The notes under the pieces are model-generated. The model worked only from the letters and a program-made list of their open reading frames with translations, was not told where the DNA came from and made no database searches. From contig NZ_JAPNLM010000001.1 in assembly GCF_026627255.1 (NCBI RefSeq), forward strand, positions 713,350 through 777,349: a DNA stretch of 64,000 nucleotides, given 5' to 3'. The DNA is from Streptomyces antarcticus (lineage in GTDB: Bacteria; Actinomycetota; Actinomycetes; Streptomycetales; Streptomycetaceae). Positions 8,594 through 18,058 of the stretch are shown here, piece after piece; position 1 is the stretch's first letter; every line of letters starts with the position of its first letter. Made by a program: the position numbers and the translations under genes.

Positions 8594-9877
8594 GTGCGAC
8601 GAAAAATCTTCGGCGCGGCCGCCACCACGGTCGTGCTCGGTCTGCTGATACCCATGGCCGGATGCGGACTGTCCGACGACGGCGACGGTGACGGCGGAAC
8701 GCTGCGCCTGGTGGCCGCCGAGTACGGCGACACTCCGGCCACGAGTTCCAAGGCCTTCTGGGACAAGGTGACGGAGGATTTCACCGCCGCCAACCCCGGC
8801 ATCAAGGTCGAGGTGAAGCTCCTGCCGTGGACCGACATCGACCGCGAGGTCTCCCGCATGGTCAAGGCCGGCAACGCGCCCGACCTGGCCCTCATGGGCG
8901 GATACTCGGACTTCGCGGCGCAGGGCAAGCTCTATTCCGCGGACGAGCTCCTCTCGGTCACCGCCGAGGCGAACTTCCTCCAGCCCCTCGCCGAGGCCGG
9001 TTCCGTCGGAAACACCCTCTACGGCCTGCCCTTCGTGGCGAGCAGCCGCCTGCTGTTCTACAACGAGGCGCTCTTCACCAAGGCCGGCGTCACCGCGCCC
9101 AAGACCTGGTCCGACCTCAAGGCCGCCGCCAAGGCGCTCAAGGACAAGGGCGTGAAGTACCCGTTCGCCCTGCCCCTGGGCCCCGAGGAGGCGCACGCGG
9201 AGGCGATGATCTGGGAGCTGAGCAACGGCGGCGGCTACGCCGACAGCAGCGGCAACTACAGCCTGGCCTCCGACCGGAACATCGAGACCTGGCAGTGGGT
9301 CAAGGACAACCTGGTCGCGCCGGGACTGGTCGGCCCCACCCCGCCCGCGCAGCTCAACCGCGCCGACGCCTTCGCCGCGTTCCTGCGCGGCGAGGCCGGC
9401 ATGCTGAACGGCTACCCCTCCCTCGCCCACGAGGCGCGCGGCAAGGGCATCACCGTCGGCACCGTCGACATGCCGGTCTCGGACACGCTCGGCGCCGGCG
9501 AGAGCACGCCGGCCGTGGGCGTGGCCGACTGGATGATGGCGTTCAAGCAGAACGGCAATCGCGCGGAGATCGGCACGTTCCTGGACTTCGTGTACCAGGA
9601 CAAGAACCTGTCGGACTTCGCGGACCGCTACCACCTGCTGCCGTCCACCGTCTCCGCCTCGCGCACCCCGGCCGGCGGCGGCCTCGCCACGAACGACCAG
9701 CTGTTCCTGACGGCGTTGCGCGGCGCCCAACTCTACCCGGTGAACGACCCGTCCTGGGTGAAGGTCAGCGACACCATCAAGCGCAACATCGGGCGGGCCG
9801 TGGAGCCGGCCGGCGACCCGAAGGCCGTGCTCGACGACATCGCCGCCCAGGCGAACGAGGCCGTCAAGAAGCGCTGA
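8594..9877 (+). CDS. Extracellular solute-binding lipoprotein (carbohydrate ABC type)
   Basis: This is a predicted lipid-anchored binding protein of 427 residues, related to the sugar-binding proteins of CUT1 ABC importers. A signal peptide ends in a lipobox at MAGC (Cys about residue 25), followed by an acidic linker. The family features GIKVEVKLLPWTDIDREVSRMVKAGNAPDL and YGLPFVASSRLLFYNEALFTKAGV are clear. The GTG start at 8594 follows AGGGGA. Unusually, no permease or ATPase gene is adjacent on either side: the next gene is convergent and a hairpin closes the transcript. It may use a remote permease or be a stand-alone sensor. The ligand is unknown. Confidence 0.88.
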   Translation: MRRKIFGAAATTVVLGLLIPMAGCGLSDDGDGDGGTLRLVAAEYGDTPATSSKAFWDKVTEDFTAANPGIKVEVKLLPWTDIDREVSRMVKAGNAPDLALMGGYSDFAAQGKLYSADELLSVTAEANFLQPLAEAGSVGNTLYGLPFVASSRLLFYNEALFTKAGVTAPKTWSDLKAAAKALKDKGVKYPFALPLGPEEAHAEAMIWELSNGGGYADSSGNYSLASDRNIETWQWVKDNLVAPGLVGPTPPAQLNRADAFAAFLRGEAGMLNGYPSLAHEARGKGITVGTVDMPVSDTLGAGESTPAVGVADWMMAFKQNGNRAEIGTFLDFVYQDKNLSDFADRYHLLPSTVSASRTPAGGGLATNDQLFLTALRGAQLYPVNDPSWVKVSDTIKRNIGRAVEPAGDPKAVLDDIAAQANEAVKKR

Positions 9878-9906
9878 AGGGCCCCCTTGAGAAGGGACGT
9901 TCGCCC

Positions 9907-9934
9907 CGTGCCGCCCCCCACCCCGTGCGGCACG
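9907..9934 (+). terminator. Hairpin after the solute-binding protein gene
   Basis: CGTGCCGC at 9907-9914 pairs with GCGGCACG at 9927-9934, thirty bases after the stop codon. Confidence 0.6.
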
Positions 9935-10044
9935 ATGGCCAGTACGGCACTCGATCCGAGGCCGTCGGCCCAGTCGCCCGCCGAGCACCCACAAGGTGCG
10001 CGGGGCGGCCGGCCCCCGCCGCACCGGCCCCGTGCGGGCTCCGC

Positions 10045-10671
10045 TCAGCCCTGCTTGCCGTGGTCGGCCGAGAACGCGGTGCGGTACTCCTCGCAGCTGG
10101 AGTCCCAGCGCAGGGTGCCCGTCAGCGTCCCGTAGCCCGAGCGCGTGACCGACCACTCCACCGTGTACTCACCGGTGTCACAGGCGATCCGCCTGCTTCC
10201 CGCGATCTTCTTGCGGCCCGTCGCGGCGCTGCCCGTCAGCTCCTCGCGGACCTCCCCCGCCACGGCCCGCTTCGCGGTGCGCAGTACGGCGTGCACGACG
10301 ATCGGGTGCTTACCCTCCTTGGTGGTCAGCGCCTTCTTGACCAGCGTCGAGTCCGACACCGACCAGGCGAACTCGTACGAGGGCTGCCACGCGAGGGTCT
10401 TGGGGTCGGCGACCTTCCGCTCCCATTCGGGCGCGCCTGACGGGCCGGGCTTGGTGGTCGTCTTGTACTGGACCCCCTGGTGGAATCGGAACTGCCCCTC
10501 CACCTTGTGCATCTCGTCTTTGGTCCACATCGACTTCATGGACTTCTCCCCGCCTGCGGGGTCCTGGAGGAACGCCGTCCCCTCCGCGGCGGTGGCCGCC
10601 TGGCCGAGGGCGGGGGCGAGGGCCGCGGCGGCTGCGGCGAGGGCGAGAGCGGCGATGCGGGTGCGCTTCAT
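10045..10671 (-). CDS. Secreted protein of unknown function
   Basis: This is a 208-residue predicted exported protein. A basic start (MKRTR) and an alanine-rich hydrophobic stretch end near QAATAAEG, giving a signal peptide of about 29 residues. The mature part has two cysteines (in RIACDTG and DSSCEEY) that could form a disulfide, and is otherwise hydrophilic. I recognise no domain. It is convergent with the solute-binding protein gene and reads away from the NTF2-like gene. Confidence 0.7.
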   Translation of the reverse strand: MKRTRIAALALAAAAAALAPALGQAATAAEGTAFLQDPAGGEKSMKSMWTKDEMHKVEGQFRFHQGVQYKTTTKPGPSGAPEWERKVADPKTLAWQPSYEFAWSVSDSTLVKKALTTKEGKHPIVVHAVLRTAKRAVAGEVREELTGSAATGRKKIAGSRRIACDTGEYTVEWSVTRSGYGTLTGTLRWDSSCEEYRTAFSADHGKQG

Positions 10672-10875
10672 GCCGGGCCCAACGGGCCTCCGCGGCGGGC
10701 CGGAACGACGCCGGGCGTGCTTTCACCCGTACGGGAGCCTGCCGCCGCACGGCGACGAGGCCGGCGCCGGGACCCGGCCTCGTCACCCCGGAGCCGGACC
10801 ACTTCGCGCGGGGCTTCGAGCTTCGGGCTCCGGGCAGCGGTGGACCCGGGGCCTTCGGCCACTGCGGGGCGGCGG

Positions 10876-11199
10876 TCAGGCCTGGCCGGTCTCGAAGCGG
10901 CCGACCCGGCCGTCGCCGGTGACCGTGAAGCGCCAGGCGGTGCGCATCTCGCCCCACGTGTCGTTGCGGTAGTCGACGACCAGGGCGCGGCCCCCGTCGG
11001 ACTCGGAGACGACGGACATGTGGCCGTTGCAGGAGAAGATCTCCTTCTCCGCCCACTGGGTGAGATCGCGGTCGGAACCGTCGTCGGACATGGTGGCGTC
11101 GGGGGTCAGAACGGCTTGGAAGGCCGCCTGGTCACCCGCGTTGACTGCGGTGACGAAGGCGCGGACGACGGGGTCGGAGAGCTGGCTGGGGTCGATCAC
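10876..11199 (-). CDS. NTF2-like (SnoaL-type) small protein
   Basis: A 107-residue protein with the cone-shaped NTF2/SnoaL-like pattern: an N-terminal helix PVVRAFVTAVNAGDQAAFQAVLTPDA, then strands ending in AWRFTVTGDGRVGRFETGQ. Members include small enzymes and binding proteins, and nothing here identifies a ligand. The start ATG at 11199 has GGAGGCC upstream. It may be co-transcribed with the secreted protein downstream, though about 200 bases separate them. Confidence 0.7.
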   Translation of the reverse strand: MIDPSQLSDPVVRAFVTAVNAGDQAAFQAVLTPDATMSDDGSDRDLTQWAEKEIFSCNGHMSVVSESDGGRALVVDYRNDTWGEMRTAWRFTVTGDGRVGRFETGQA

Positions 11200-11303
11200 G
11201 GGGGCCTCCTGGGTCGGCTGACGGTCGGCGGGTCGGTTCCGCGCGACCCAGGGAACACCGGCGGGCGGGCCGGGGCGCCGACCGTCACCCGTTCGCCGCC
11301 GGA

Positions 11304-11383
11304 CGGCGTGTCAGGCCGCTGGGCGGGGTGTCAGGAGGCTGGGCGGGGTGTCAGGCGGACGGACGGGGTGTCAGGAGGCGTGG
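11304..11383. repeat. Four 20-bp tandem repeats overlapping the 3' end of the deacetylase gene
   Basis: Units start at 11304, 11324, 11344 and 11364, with consensus CGGGGTGTCAGGAGGCTGGG. The last unit contains the stop codon of the polysaccharide deacetylase. The leftward reading of each unit carries a TGA. Confidence 0.85.
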
Positions 11384-12258
11384 TTCCGGCCAGGCTCCGG
11401 GACGTCGGCGGCGTCCGGGGCCTCGGCGGCCTCCGCCGCTTCGGGCGCGGTGCGGATCGGGAAGCCGGTGGGCCGGCCCTGCTGCTTCAGCCAGGCGAGC
11501 ACCCCGTCGAGCGCCTCGACGGTCTGGGCGCGGTTGCCGCCGCCGTCGTGGAAGAGGACCGTGGGGCCGTTGCCGATCTCGCGCTTCACGGCGTCGACGA
11601 TGGCGGCCGCGCCCGGCTTGCCGAAGTCCTTCGTGTCGACGTTCCAGCCGAGCGGGCGCATCCCGTTCGCCGCGGCGATGCGCCGGCTGTCGGGGGTGAA
11701 CGCGCCGCCGGGGGCCCGGTAGTACTCCACCTTCGCGCCGCCCGCGGCCTCTTCGATGAGCTTCTTCGCGTCCAGGATCTGCTGTTCCTGGTAGGCGACC
11801 GGCTTCTTGTCCATGGCGGTGTCGTGGTTCATGGTGTGATCGCAGAGGCGGTGGCCGGCCGCGACGACCCGCTTGACCAGGTCGGGGTGGGCCTTGGCCT
11901 GCGGGCCGATCATGCAGAACGTCGCCTTCACGTCTTGCTCCGCCAGTAGGTCGAGCACCTTCGGCGTCCAGCGGGGGTCGGGTCCGTCGTCGATGGTGAT
12001 GTTGACGGCGTTCGCGCCGCTCTCCGACGCGTGGGCTATGCCCTCGGGTATCCCCTTCGCCGGTGTGCCTCCGGGGCCGGAGCCGGAGCCGCCCGGCCGG
12101 GCGGGGCCGTGGCCCCCCGCGACGTCGTGCGCGGAGGTGTGTCCGGGTTCGACGAGGGCCGACACCCCCCAGACCGTCGCCGCCACGGCCATCGCGGTGG
12201 CCGCGACGGCCGTTCGCGCCCGGGTGCCCCGCTCGGTGATGCGCGCCTTGAAACCCAT
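11371..12258 (-). CDS. Polysaccharide deacetylase (NodB domain)
   Basis: This is a predicted secreted or membrane-anchored metal-dependent deacetylase of N-acetylated polysaccharide (peptidoglycan, chitin oligomers or similar). The 295-residue protein starts at ATG 12258 behind GGGGAG. One hydrophobic segment (about residues 14-32) is followed by a Gly/Pro-rich linker and then the NodB core. That core has TIDDGPDP with the catalytic/metal Asp pair, the HTMNH metal motif, RAPGGAF, and LFHDGGGNRAQTVEALD. The C-terminal 30 residues are Ala/Glu/Pro-rich and variable, abutting the tandem repeats. The neighbours do not define a pathway. Confidence 0.87.
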   Translation of the reverse strand: MGFKARITERGTRARTAVAATAMAVAATVWGVSALVEPGHTSAHDVAGGHGPARPGGSGSGPGGTPAKGIPEGIAHASESGANAVNITIDDGPDPRWTPKVLDLLAEQDVKATFCMIGPQAKAHPDLVKRVVAAGHRLCDHTMNHDTAMDKKPVAYQEQQILDAKKLIEEAAGGAKVEYYRAPGGAFTPDSRRIAAANGMRPLGWNVDTKDFGKPGAAAIVDAVKREIGNGPTVLFHDGGGNRAQTVEALDGVLAWLKQQGRPTGFPIRTAPEAAEAAEAPDAADVPEPGRNHAS

Positions 12259-12496
12259 GAGCCGTCCACTCCCCATCCGCCTTGTGAGCGTTCTGTGGAT
12301 CAGGACGTGCGTCTCCATCGAGGGGTTCCAGCCGATTGCCCCTTAAATTCCGGGTAATGGGACGTTGGTCCTTGATCGTCCCGAATTCCTGCCCAGACGA
12401 AACCGAGCGAAACGGTGAGATCTCCTACCCTGTCGGGCCGTTGGTCCGGCGGGCTGGTGGTCCGACCGGGCCGACCGGGCGCGGGTACGCCGAAAC

Positions 12497-12537
12497 GGTC
12501 CGGCCCCGGTGGATACGTACTCCACCGGGGCCGGACC
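12497..12537 (-). terminator. Strong terminator after the MFS gene
   Basis: A perfect 17-base stem (12497-12513 with 12521-12537) and a 7-base loop lie 41 bases past the exporter stop codon. Confidence 0.85.
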
Positions 12538-12577
12538 GGGTAACGGCGGCCGGGGCCGGGGCCGCCGCCGAGACGCC

Positions 12578-14282
<1,705 letters not shown>

Positions 14283-14300
14283 AATTTTTCGAGGAGAGCA

Positions 14301-14888
14301 ATGACCACCAGTCCCAGCAGGGGTCCGCAGCAGCGACGCGGCAACACGCGTCAGCGCATCCAGGACGTCGCGCTGGAGCTCTTCGCGGAACAGGGGTACG
14401 AGAAGACGTCGCTCCGCGAGATCGCGGAGCGGCTCGAGGTCACGAAGGCGGCGCTGTACTACCACTTCAAGACCAAGGAAGACATCATCATCAGCCTGTT
14501 CGAGGACGTCACGCGGCCGATCGACGAGCTGATCGCCTGGGCGGAGGAGCAGCCGCGCACCCTGGAGACCAAGCGGGAGGTGCTGCGGCGCTACAGCCGG
14601 GCCATGGCCGACGGCGCCTCGCTGTACCGCTTCATGCAGGAGAACCAGGCGACGACGCGCGAGCTGAGCATCGGCGATACGGTGAAGAAGCGGCTGTTCC
14701 GGCTGGTGGAGCTGCTGCGGGCGGAGGACGGGCCGCTGACGGACCAGGTCCGCTGCGTGAGCGCGCTGTTCACGCTGCACGCGGGGATGATGTTCCTCCA
14801 GCACGTGGAGGGCGACCCGGAGGAGACCCGGCAGGCGGCCCTGGAGGTCGCGACGGACCTCATCACCCAGGCCCACCACGACGCGTAG
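14301..14888 (+). CDS. TetR family transcriptional regulator
   Basis: This 195-residue repressor has an N-terminal TetR helix-turn-helix (about residues 15-62): RQRIQDVALELFAEQGYEKTSLREIAERLEVTKAALYYHFKTKEDI. A helical ligand-binding domain with a TetR_C-type look follows. Start ATG 14301 follows GAGGAGAGCA. It is divergent from the MFS exporter and very probably controls it and itself through the inverted repeat at 14210-14282. An inducer cannot be inferred. Confidence 0.92.
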   Translation: MTTSPSRGPQQRRGNTRQRIQDVALELFAEQGYEKTSLREIAERLEVTKAALYYHFKTKEDIIISLFEDVTRPIDELIAWAEEQPRTLETKREVLRRYSRAMADGASLYRFMQENQATTRELSIGDTVKKRLFRLVELLRAEDGPLTDQVRCVSALFTLHAGMMFLQHVEGDPEETRQAALEVATDLITQAHHDA

Positions 14889-14948
14889 CGGGGGGGGGCG
14901 GGGCGGCGGGGGCGGCCGGGCTCCGGCCCGGCCGGGGCCCCGGCCCAG

Positions 14949-14992
14949 CCGGCTCCGGTCCAGCCCGCTCCGGTCCAGCCCGCTCCGGCCAG
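14949..14992. repeat. 15-bp tandem repeats
   Basis: Three imperfect copies of CCSGCTCCGGTCCAG follow the TetR gene in a GC-rich stretch of about 210 bases that shows no gene. Confidence 0.7.
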
Positions 14993-15101
14993 TCCCCCTC
15001 TGCTACCCGACGCCGGGTCGGGCGGGCACGGGTGACGCCGGGTCCCGGCCGGGCCCACCGGGACGGCGGCGCTCCTGACGGCTACGGCTACTTCCCGGCG
15101 G

Positions 15102-15737
15102 CTACTTCTCGCTGCGCGGGAAGGTGATCTCCACGCGGCGGTTCTTCTTCTGGCCTTCCTCGGTGCTGTTGTCGGCCACCGGATAGTCCTCGCTGTACCC
15201 GCGGACGTCGTAGACGACGCCGGGGGCGGTCACGGTCTTGGACAGCTCCGACTGCACGGCGTCGGCCCGCTGCTTGGACAGCACCTGGCCGTGCTCGTAG
15301 CTGCCCTGGTCGTCGGTGAAGCCGAAGACGCGGATGCGGGTCGCCTTCTGCTGGTTGATCTCGTTGGCGATGGCCTGGATCCGGGCGGCGGCCTGCGCGT
15401 TGAAGACCGCGCTGTTCTCGGGGAACAGCACCTCGGACTGGAGCGCCATCATGACGGTCTGGTTGGTCTCCTGCCGCCGCTGCTCGCCGCCGAGGTCCTC
15501 GACGACCTCGGCAATGTCCAGCACCTTGACGGGCGCGAGGGTCCCGCCCTGCGGGATCTTCAGCCCGGGGGCGTTGGAGTCGATGGCGACGGGGGCGGAC
15601 GCGGAGGGCTCGGTGCCGGGGGGCACGGACGGCTGGACGTCGTCCGCGTGGGCGGCGGTGGCGCCGATCAGGTGGGCTGCTCCGATGACGAGAGCGGAGA
15701 TCGCCGTGGCTGCTGCTGCGCGATGGCTAGTTTTCAT
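15102..15737 (-). CDS. Secreted OmpA-family peptidoglycan-binding protein
   Basis: A 211-residue exported protein with a signal peptide (residues 1-31, ending AHADD) and a C-terminal OmpA/MotB-like domain of about 115 residues. Domain hallmarks include LFPENSAVFNAQAAARIQAIANEI, then IRVFGFTDDQGS and LSKQRADAVQSEL, and finally KKNRRVEITF. This domain usually clamps the peptide stem of peptidoglycan. The start lies five bases after the lipoprotein stop, so the two are co-transcribed. Sitting directly beyond the tad operon, it may anchor something at the wall for the pilus; that is inference. Confidence 0.85.
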   Translation of the reverse strand: MKTSHRAAAATAISALVIGAAHLIGATAAHADDVQPSVPPGTEPSASAPVAIDSNAPGLKIPQGGTLAPVKVLDIAEVVEDLGGEQRRQETNQTVMMALQSEVLFPENSAVFNAQAAARIQAIANEINQQKATRIRVFGFTDDQGSYEHGQVLSKQRADAVQSELSKTVTAPGVVYDVRGYSEDYPVADNSTEEGQKKNRRVEITFPRSEK

Positions 15738-15741
15738 GAGG

Positions 15742-16326
15742 TCACCCGGAGATTTTGACGGTGGCCGTAGCGAAGGTGGGGAGGCTGAACTCCACCTCGC
15801 TGGTGGAGACGGGCGGTGCGGGGAACTGGGCGAAGAAGGGGATCACCTGGCCGGGACCGACGCTTGAGATTCCTGTCGTGCACAGGCACCTGGCCTCCGT
15901 GTCACGGAGCACGTAGTAGCGCTTCTTGCCCACCTTGTCGACCAAGGTCGCGCCCGCCACGGATTCGCCGGCGCCCTTCAACTCGATGCCGCGCCATGCC
16001 GAGGTACTCGTGAAGGACTCGCTACCGGTGTTCTTGATCTGTCCGTTGACGGTGAGGAATCCGCCGGGATCCCGTTGCATTGAATTGATCACCAAGGCCA
16101 TGCCGCTCGCTCCTTCCGCTGTGGCGAGGATCTTCGCGGGTTCGGAACTCTTCTCCGCACTCGGCGCCGGGGCCGGGCTACCCGAATCCTTCGACTGCGG
16201 CGTCGCGGACTGCTGCGGCTGCTTCTGCTTGCCCTCTCCCCCACACCCGGCCAACGTCACGGCGAAGACGACCGCAACCACTGCGGCCGCTCCCCCACGG
16301 GCCTTCACCAAGTGCCGAATGCTCAT
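15742..16326 (-). CDS. Lipoprotein of unknown function
   Basis: A 194-residue predicted lipoprotein with signal peptide and lipobox LAGC (Cys about residue 28), then a Gln/Ser/Pro-rich linker to about residue 65. The compact C-terminal domain (LVINSMQRDPGGFLTVNGQIKNTGS and later FPAPPVSTSEVEFSLP) looks like an immunoglobulin-like beta sandwich with two close cysteines (CLC). It overlaps in organisation with the OmpA-like gene five bases downstream. It starts about 30 bases after the TadG-like stop, so it may be the penultimate gene of the tad transcript. Confidence 0.75.
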   Translation of the reverse strand: MSIRHLVKARGGAAAVVAVVFAVTLAGCGGEGKQKQPQQSATPQSKDSGSPAPAPSAEKSSEPAKILATAEGASGMALVINSMQRDPGGFLTVNGQIKNTGSESFTSTSAWRGIELKGAGESVAGATLVDKVGKKRYYVLRDTEARCLCTTGISSVGPGQVIPFFAQFPAPPVSTSEVEFSLPTFATATVKISG

Positions 16327-16356
16327 GTACGCCGCTTCCTTGTCTCTCGTTCACTG

Positions 16357-17016
16357 TCAGTGGAGCAGTCGCACGCTGAACAGGTTCCTCGACAGCGCGC
16401 GCAGGGATCCGGGTTTGAGCGGGTCGATCTCCACGAGCTTGCCGTCCTTGCAGTTCGCCCTGACGGGGTCGGGAGAAGCAGGTGGTGTCGGCGTGGAGGT
16501 AGGGGACGGTGTCCCGCCGCCTGGGGTGGGCGTGGCGCTGGGAGGGGGTGCCGACCCCAACACGCAAAGGGATTCGATCACGGCGGTCGCGTCTGCCGTT
16601 CCGTGCATTCCGTCGGTCCCCGGGATGACCGAACTGCCCACTGTCCGTTCGGTTTCCACCGTCACCGAGACCTGCGGAATCGATGGCCTGCACGTGACCG
16701 TGGCACCGTTCTTGCCCGCGAAATCGGCAGCCGCGCCGCAAGCACCCCCGGCGGTGATGAGCCTTCCGCGCAGGAGTTCTTGCCAGTCCGCCGGCTTCAG
16801 TGCGCCGAGGTCAAGCCCGACCAGCGCCCCGTCCCTGGCTTCCCTGGCGGCCGCCAGCGCGGCCGCGTCGGCGGCACCCTGCGCGTCGCTGCGGGTGACC
16901 GAGGCCTGGCCCACCACGAAGAAGGCGAACGCAGCGAAGAGCAGACCCGCCACCATCACGACATAGATGGGAAAGGCCTGCCCCCGGTCGCCCCTGTACT
17001 TCCCGCGCTCGGGCAC
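16357..17016 (-). CDS. TadG-like pilus assembly protein
   Basis: A 219-residue protein with a TadE/TadG-type N-terminal anchor: RGDRGQAFPIYVVMVAGLLFAAFAFFVV (about residues 7-34) is followed by SDAQGAADAAALAAA. That pattern matches Flp pilus-assembly TadG-like proteins. The exported part has paired cysteines and a Thr/Pro/Ser-rich low-complexity linker (about residues 160-185). The GTG start at 17016 overlaps the pilin stop codon (TAGTG), implying translational coupling. TadG-type proteins are thought to act in pilus assembly or adhesion at the cell surface. Confidence 0.82.
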   Translation of the reverse strand: MPERGKYRGDRGQAFPIYVVMVAGLLFAAFAFFVVGQASVTRSDAQGAADAAALAAAREARDGALVGLDLGALKPADWQELLRGRLITAGGACGAAADFAGKNGATVTCRPSIPQVSVTVETERTVGSSVIPGTDGMHGTADATAVIESLCVLGSAPPPSATPTPGGGTPSPTSTPTPPASPDPVRANCKDGKLVEIDPLKPGSLRALSRNLFSVRLLH

Positions 17017-17261
17017 TAGCCGGCTTTGATGTCCAGCACGGCCTTCTTGATCTTCGAGGTGATCTCCGTACCGATGCCCGACCCGACGATCGCTCCGATG
17101 ATCACCACGACCACCAGGATGATGCCCAAGTATTCGAACGCGGTCTGGCCTCGGTCGAGGTTCGCGTGGCGTTGGCGGATTCGGGTGATCGTCGTGTCCG
17201 ACCAGGTGGTCAGGCGGATCTTCGCACCGACGGTCGCCTTCAGCAGCGTGCTGTGTGACAT
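17016..17261 (-). CDS. Flp-type pilin
   Basis: This is the structural subunit of the Flp/Tad pilus: an 81-residue prepilin starting at ATG 17261 behind GGGAGG. The leader ends in LDRG and the processing motif G/QTAFEY matches the Flp class consensus G/XXXXEY. A hydrophobic assembly helix (LGIILVVVVIIGAIVGSGIG) and a short basic C-terminus follow. The mature pilin would be about 41 residues, typical of the family. The prepilin peptidase at 6039-6998 is the likely processing enzyme. It lies between the response regulator and TadG genes of the same operon. Confidence 0.88.
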   Translation of the reverse strand: MSHSTLLKATVGAKIRLTTWSDTTITRIRQRHANLDRGQTAFEYLGIILVVVVIIGAIVGSGIGTEITSKIKKAVLDIKAG

Positions 17262-17371
17262 GGGGGTTCCCTCCCGGGCCGGTACCGCTGTTGGTTTGCG
17301 GACGGTACGGCGAGTCACCGGTCGTTACCAAGGGTCCCGGGGCCCAATTACGGACCCACTGCGCACTCTGT

Positions 17372-18058
17372 CTACCCATGGCCGGTCACTCCTGGACGGG
17401 CGGTTCCCAGCCAGCGGGCTATCGCCTCGCTGCGGGTGGTGCTCTGGAGCTTCGCGAAGATGCGGTTGATGTGGTTCTTGACGGTCTTCTCGCTGATGAA
17501 GCACGCGGCCGCGATCCGCTGGTTATTCATCCCGGACGCGATCAGGTCCATGATCTCCACCTCCCGGGAACTCAAGCCGAATACAACGGAGTTGTGGATC
17601 CGCTCAGAAGACTGTGCCACAGTTCGTTGCTGTTGCGAAGAGGACCGGAGTTCGGCGACCAACGCGTTCGCGGCCGTCGGCGTGAAGTGGGCGCGGCCCC
17701 CGCGGACGTCGCGGACCGCGCGGACCAGGTCGTCCGATGTGAACTCGCCGTGGATCAGGTAGCCGCCCGCGCCCAGGAGCAGCGCTTCCCGGACGATGTC
17801 CGTCTCCTGGCTGTACGTCAGCATCAGCACCGGCGCCAGCCGGACCAGGTGCGGCAGGGCCGAGATGCCGTCGACCCCGGGCATCCGTACGTCCAGCAGG
17901 ACCACGTCGGGGGTGTGGCGGCGGGTCAGGACCAGGGCTTCGCGGCCGTCCACCGCCTCGGCGACGACCTCCAGGTCCTGCGTCGTGGCCAGGAGCGCGG
18001 CCAGGCCCGCCCGGACGACCGGGTTGTCGTCGGCGATCAGGACGCGGGTCGGGGTCAC
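17372..18058 (-). CDS. NarL/LuxR-family response regulator
   Basis: A 228-residue regulator. The receiver domain (about residues 1-120) has the acidic pair IADDN, the phosphoacceptor Asp in DVVLLDVRMPGVDG and the conserved Thr/Lys-equivalent LMLTYSQE. A LuxR-type DNA-binding domain closes the protein (GLSSREVEIMDLIASGMNNQRIAAACFISEKTVKNHINRIFAKL). The GTG start overlaps the kinase stop by four bases (GTGA), so the two form a coupled two-component pair. Its position inside the tad operon, just before the pilin, suggests control of pilus expression. Confidence 0.9.
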   Translation of the reverse strand: MTPTRVLIADDNPVVRAGLAALLATTQDLEVVAEAVDGREALVLTRRHTPDVVLLDVRMPGVDGISALPHLVRLAPVLMLTYSQETDIVREALLLGAGGYLIHGEFTSDDLVRAVRDVRGGRAHFTPTAANALVAELRSSSQQQRTVAQSSERIHNSVVFGLSSREVEIMDLIASGMNNQRIAAACFISEKTVKNHINRIFAKLQSTTRSEAIARWLGTARPGVTGHG

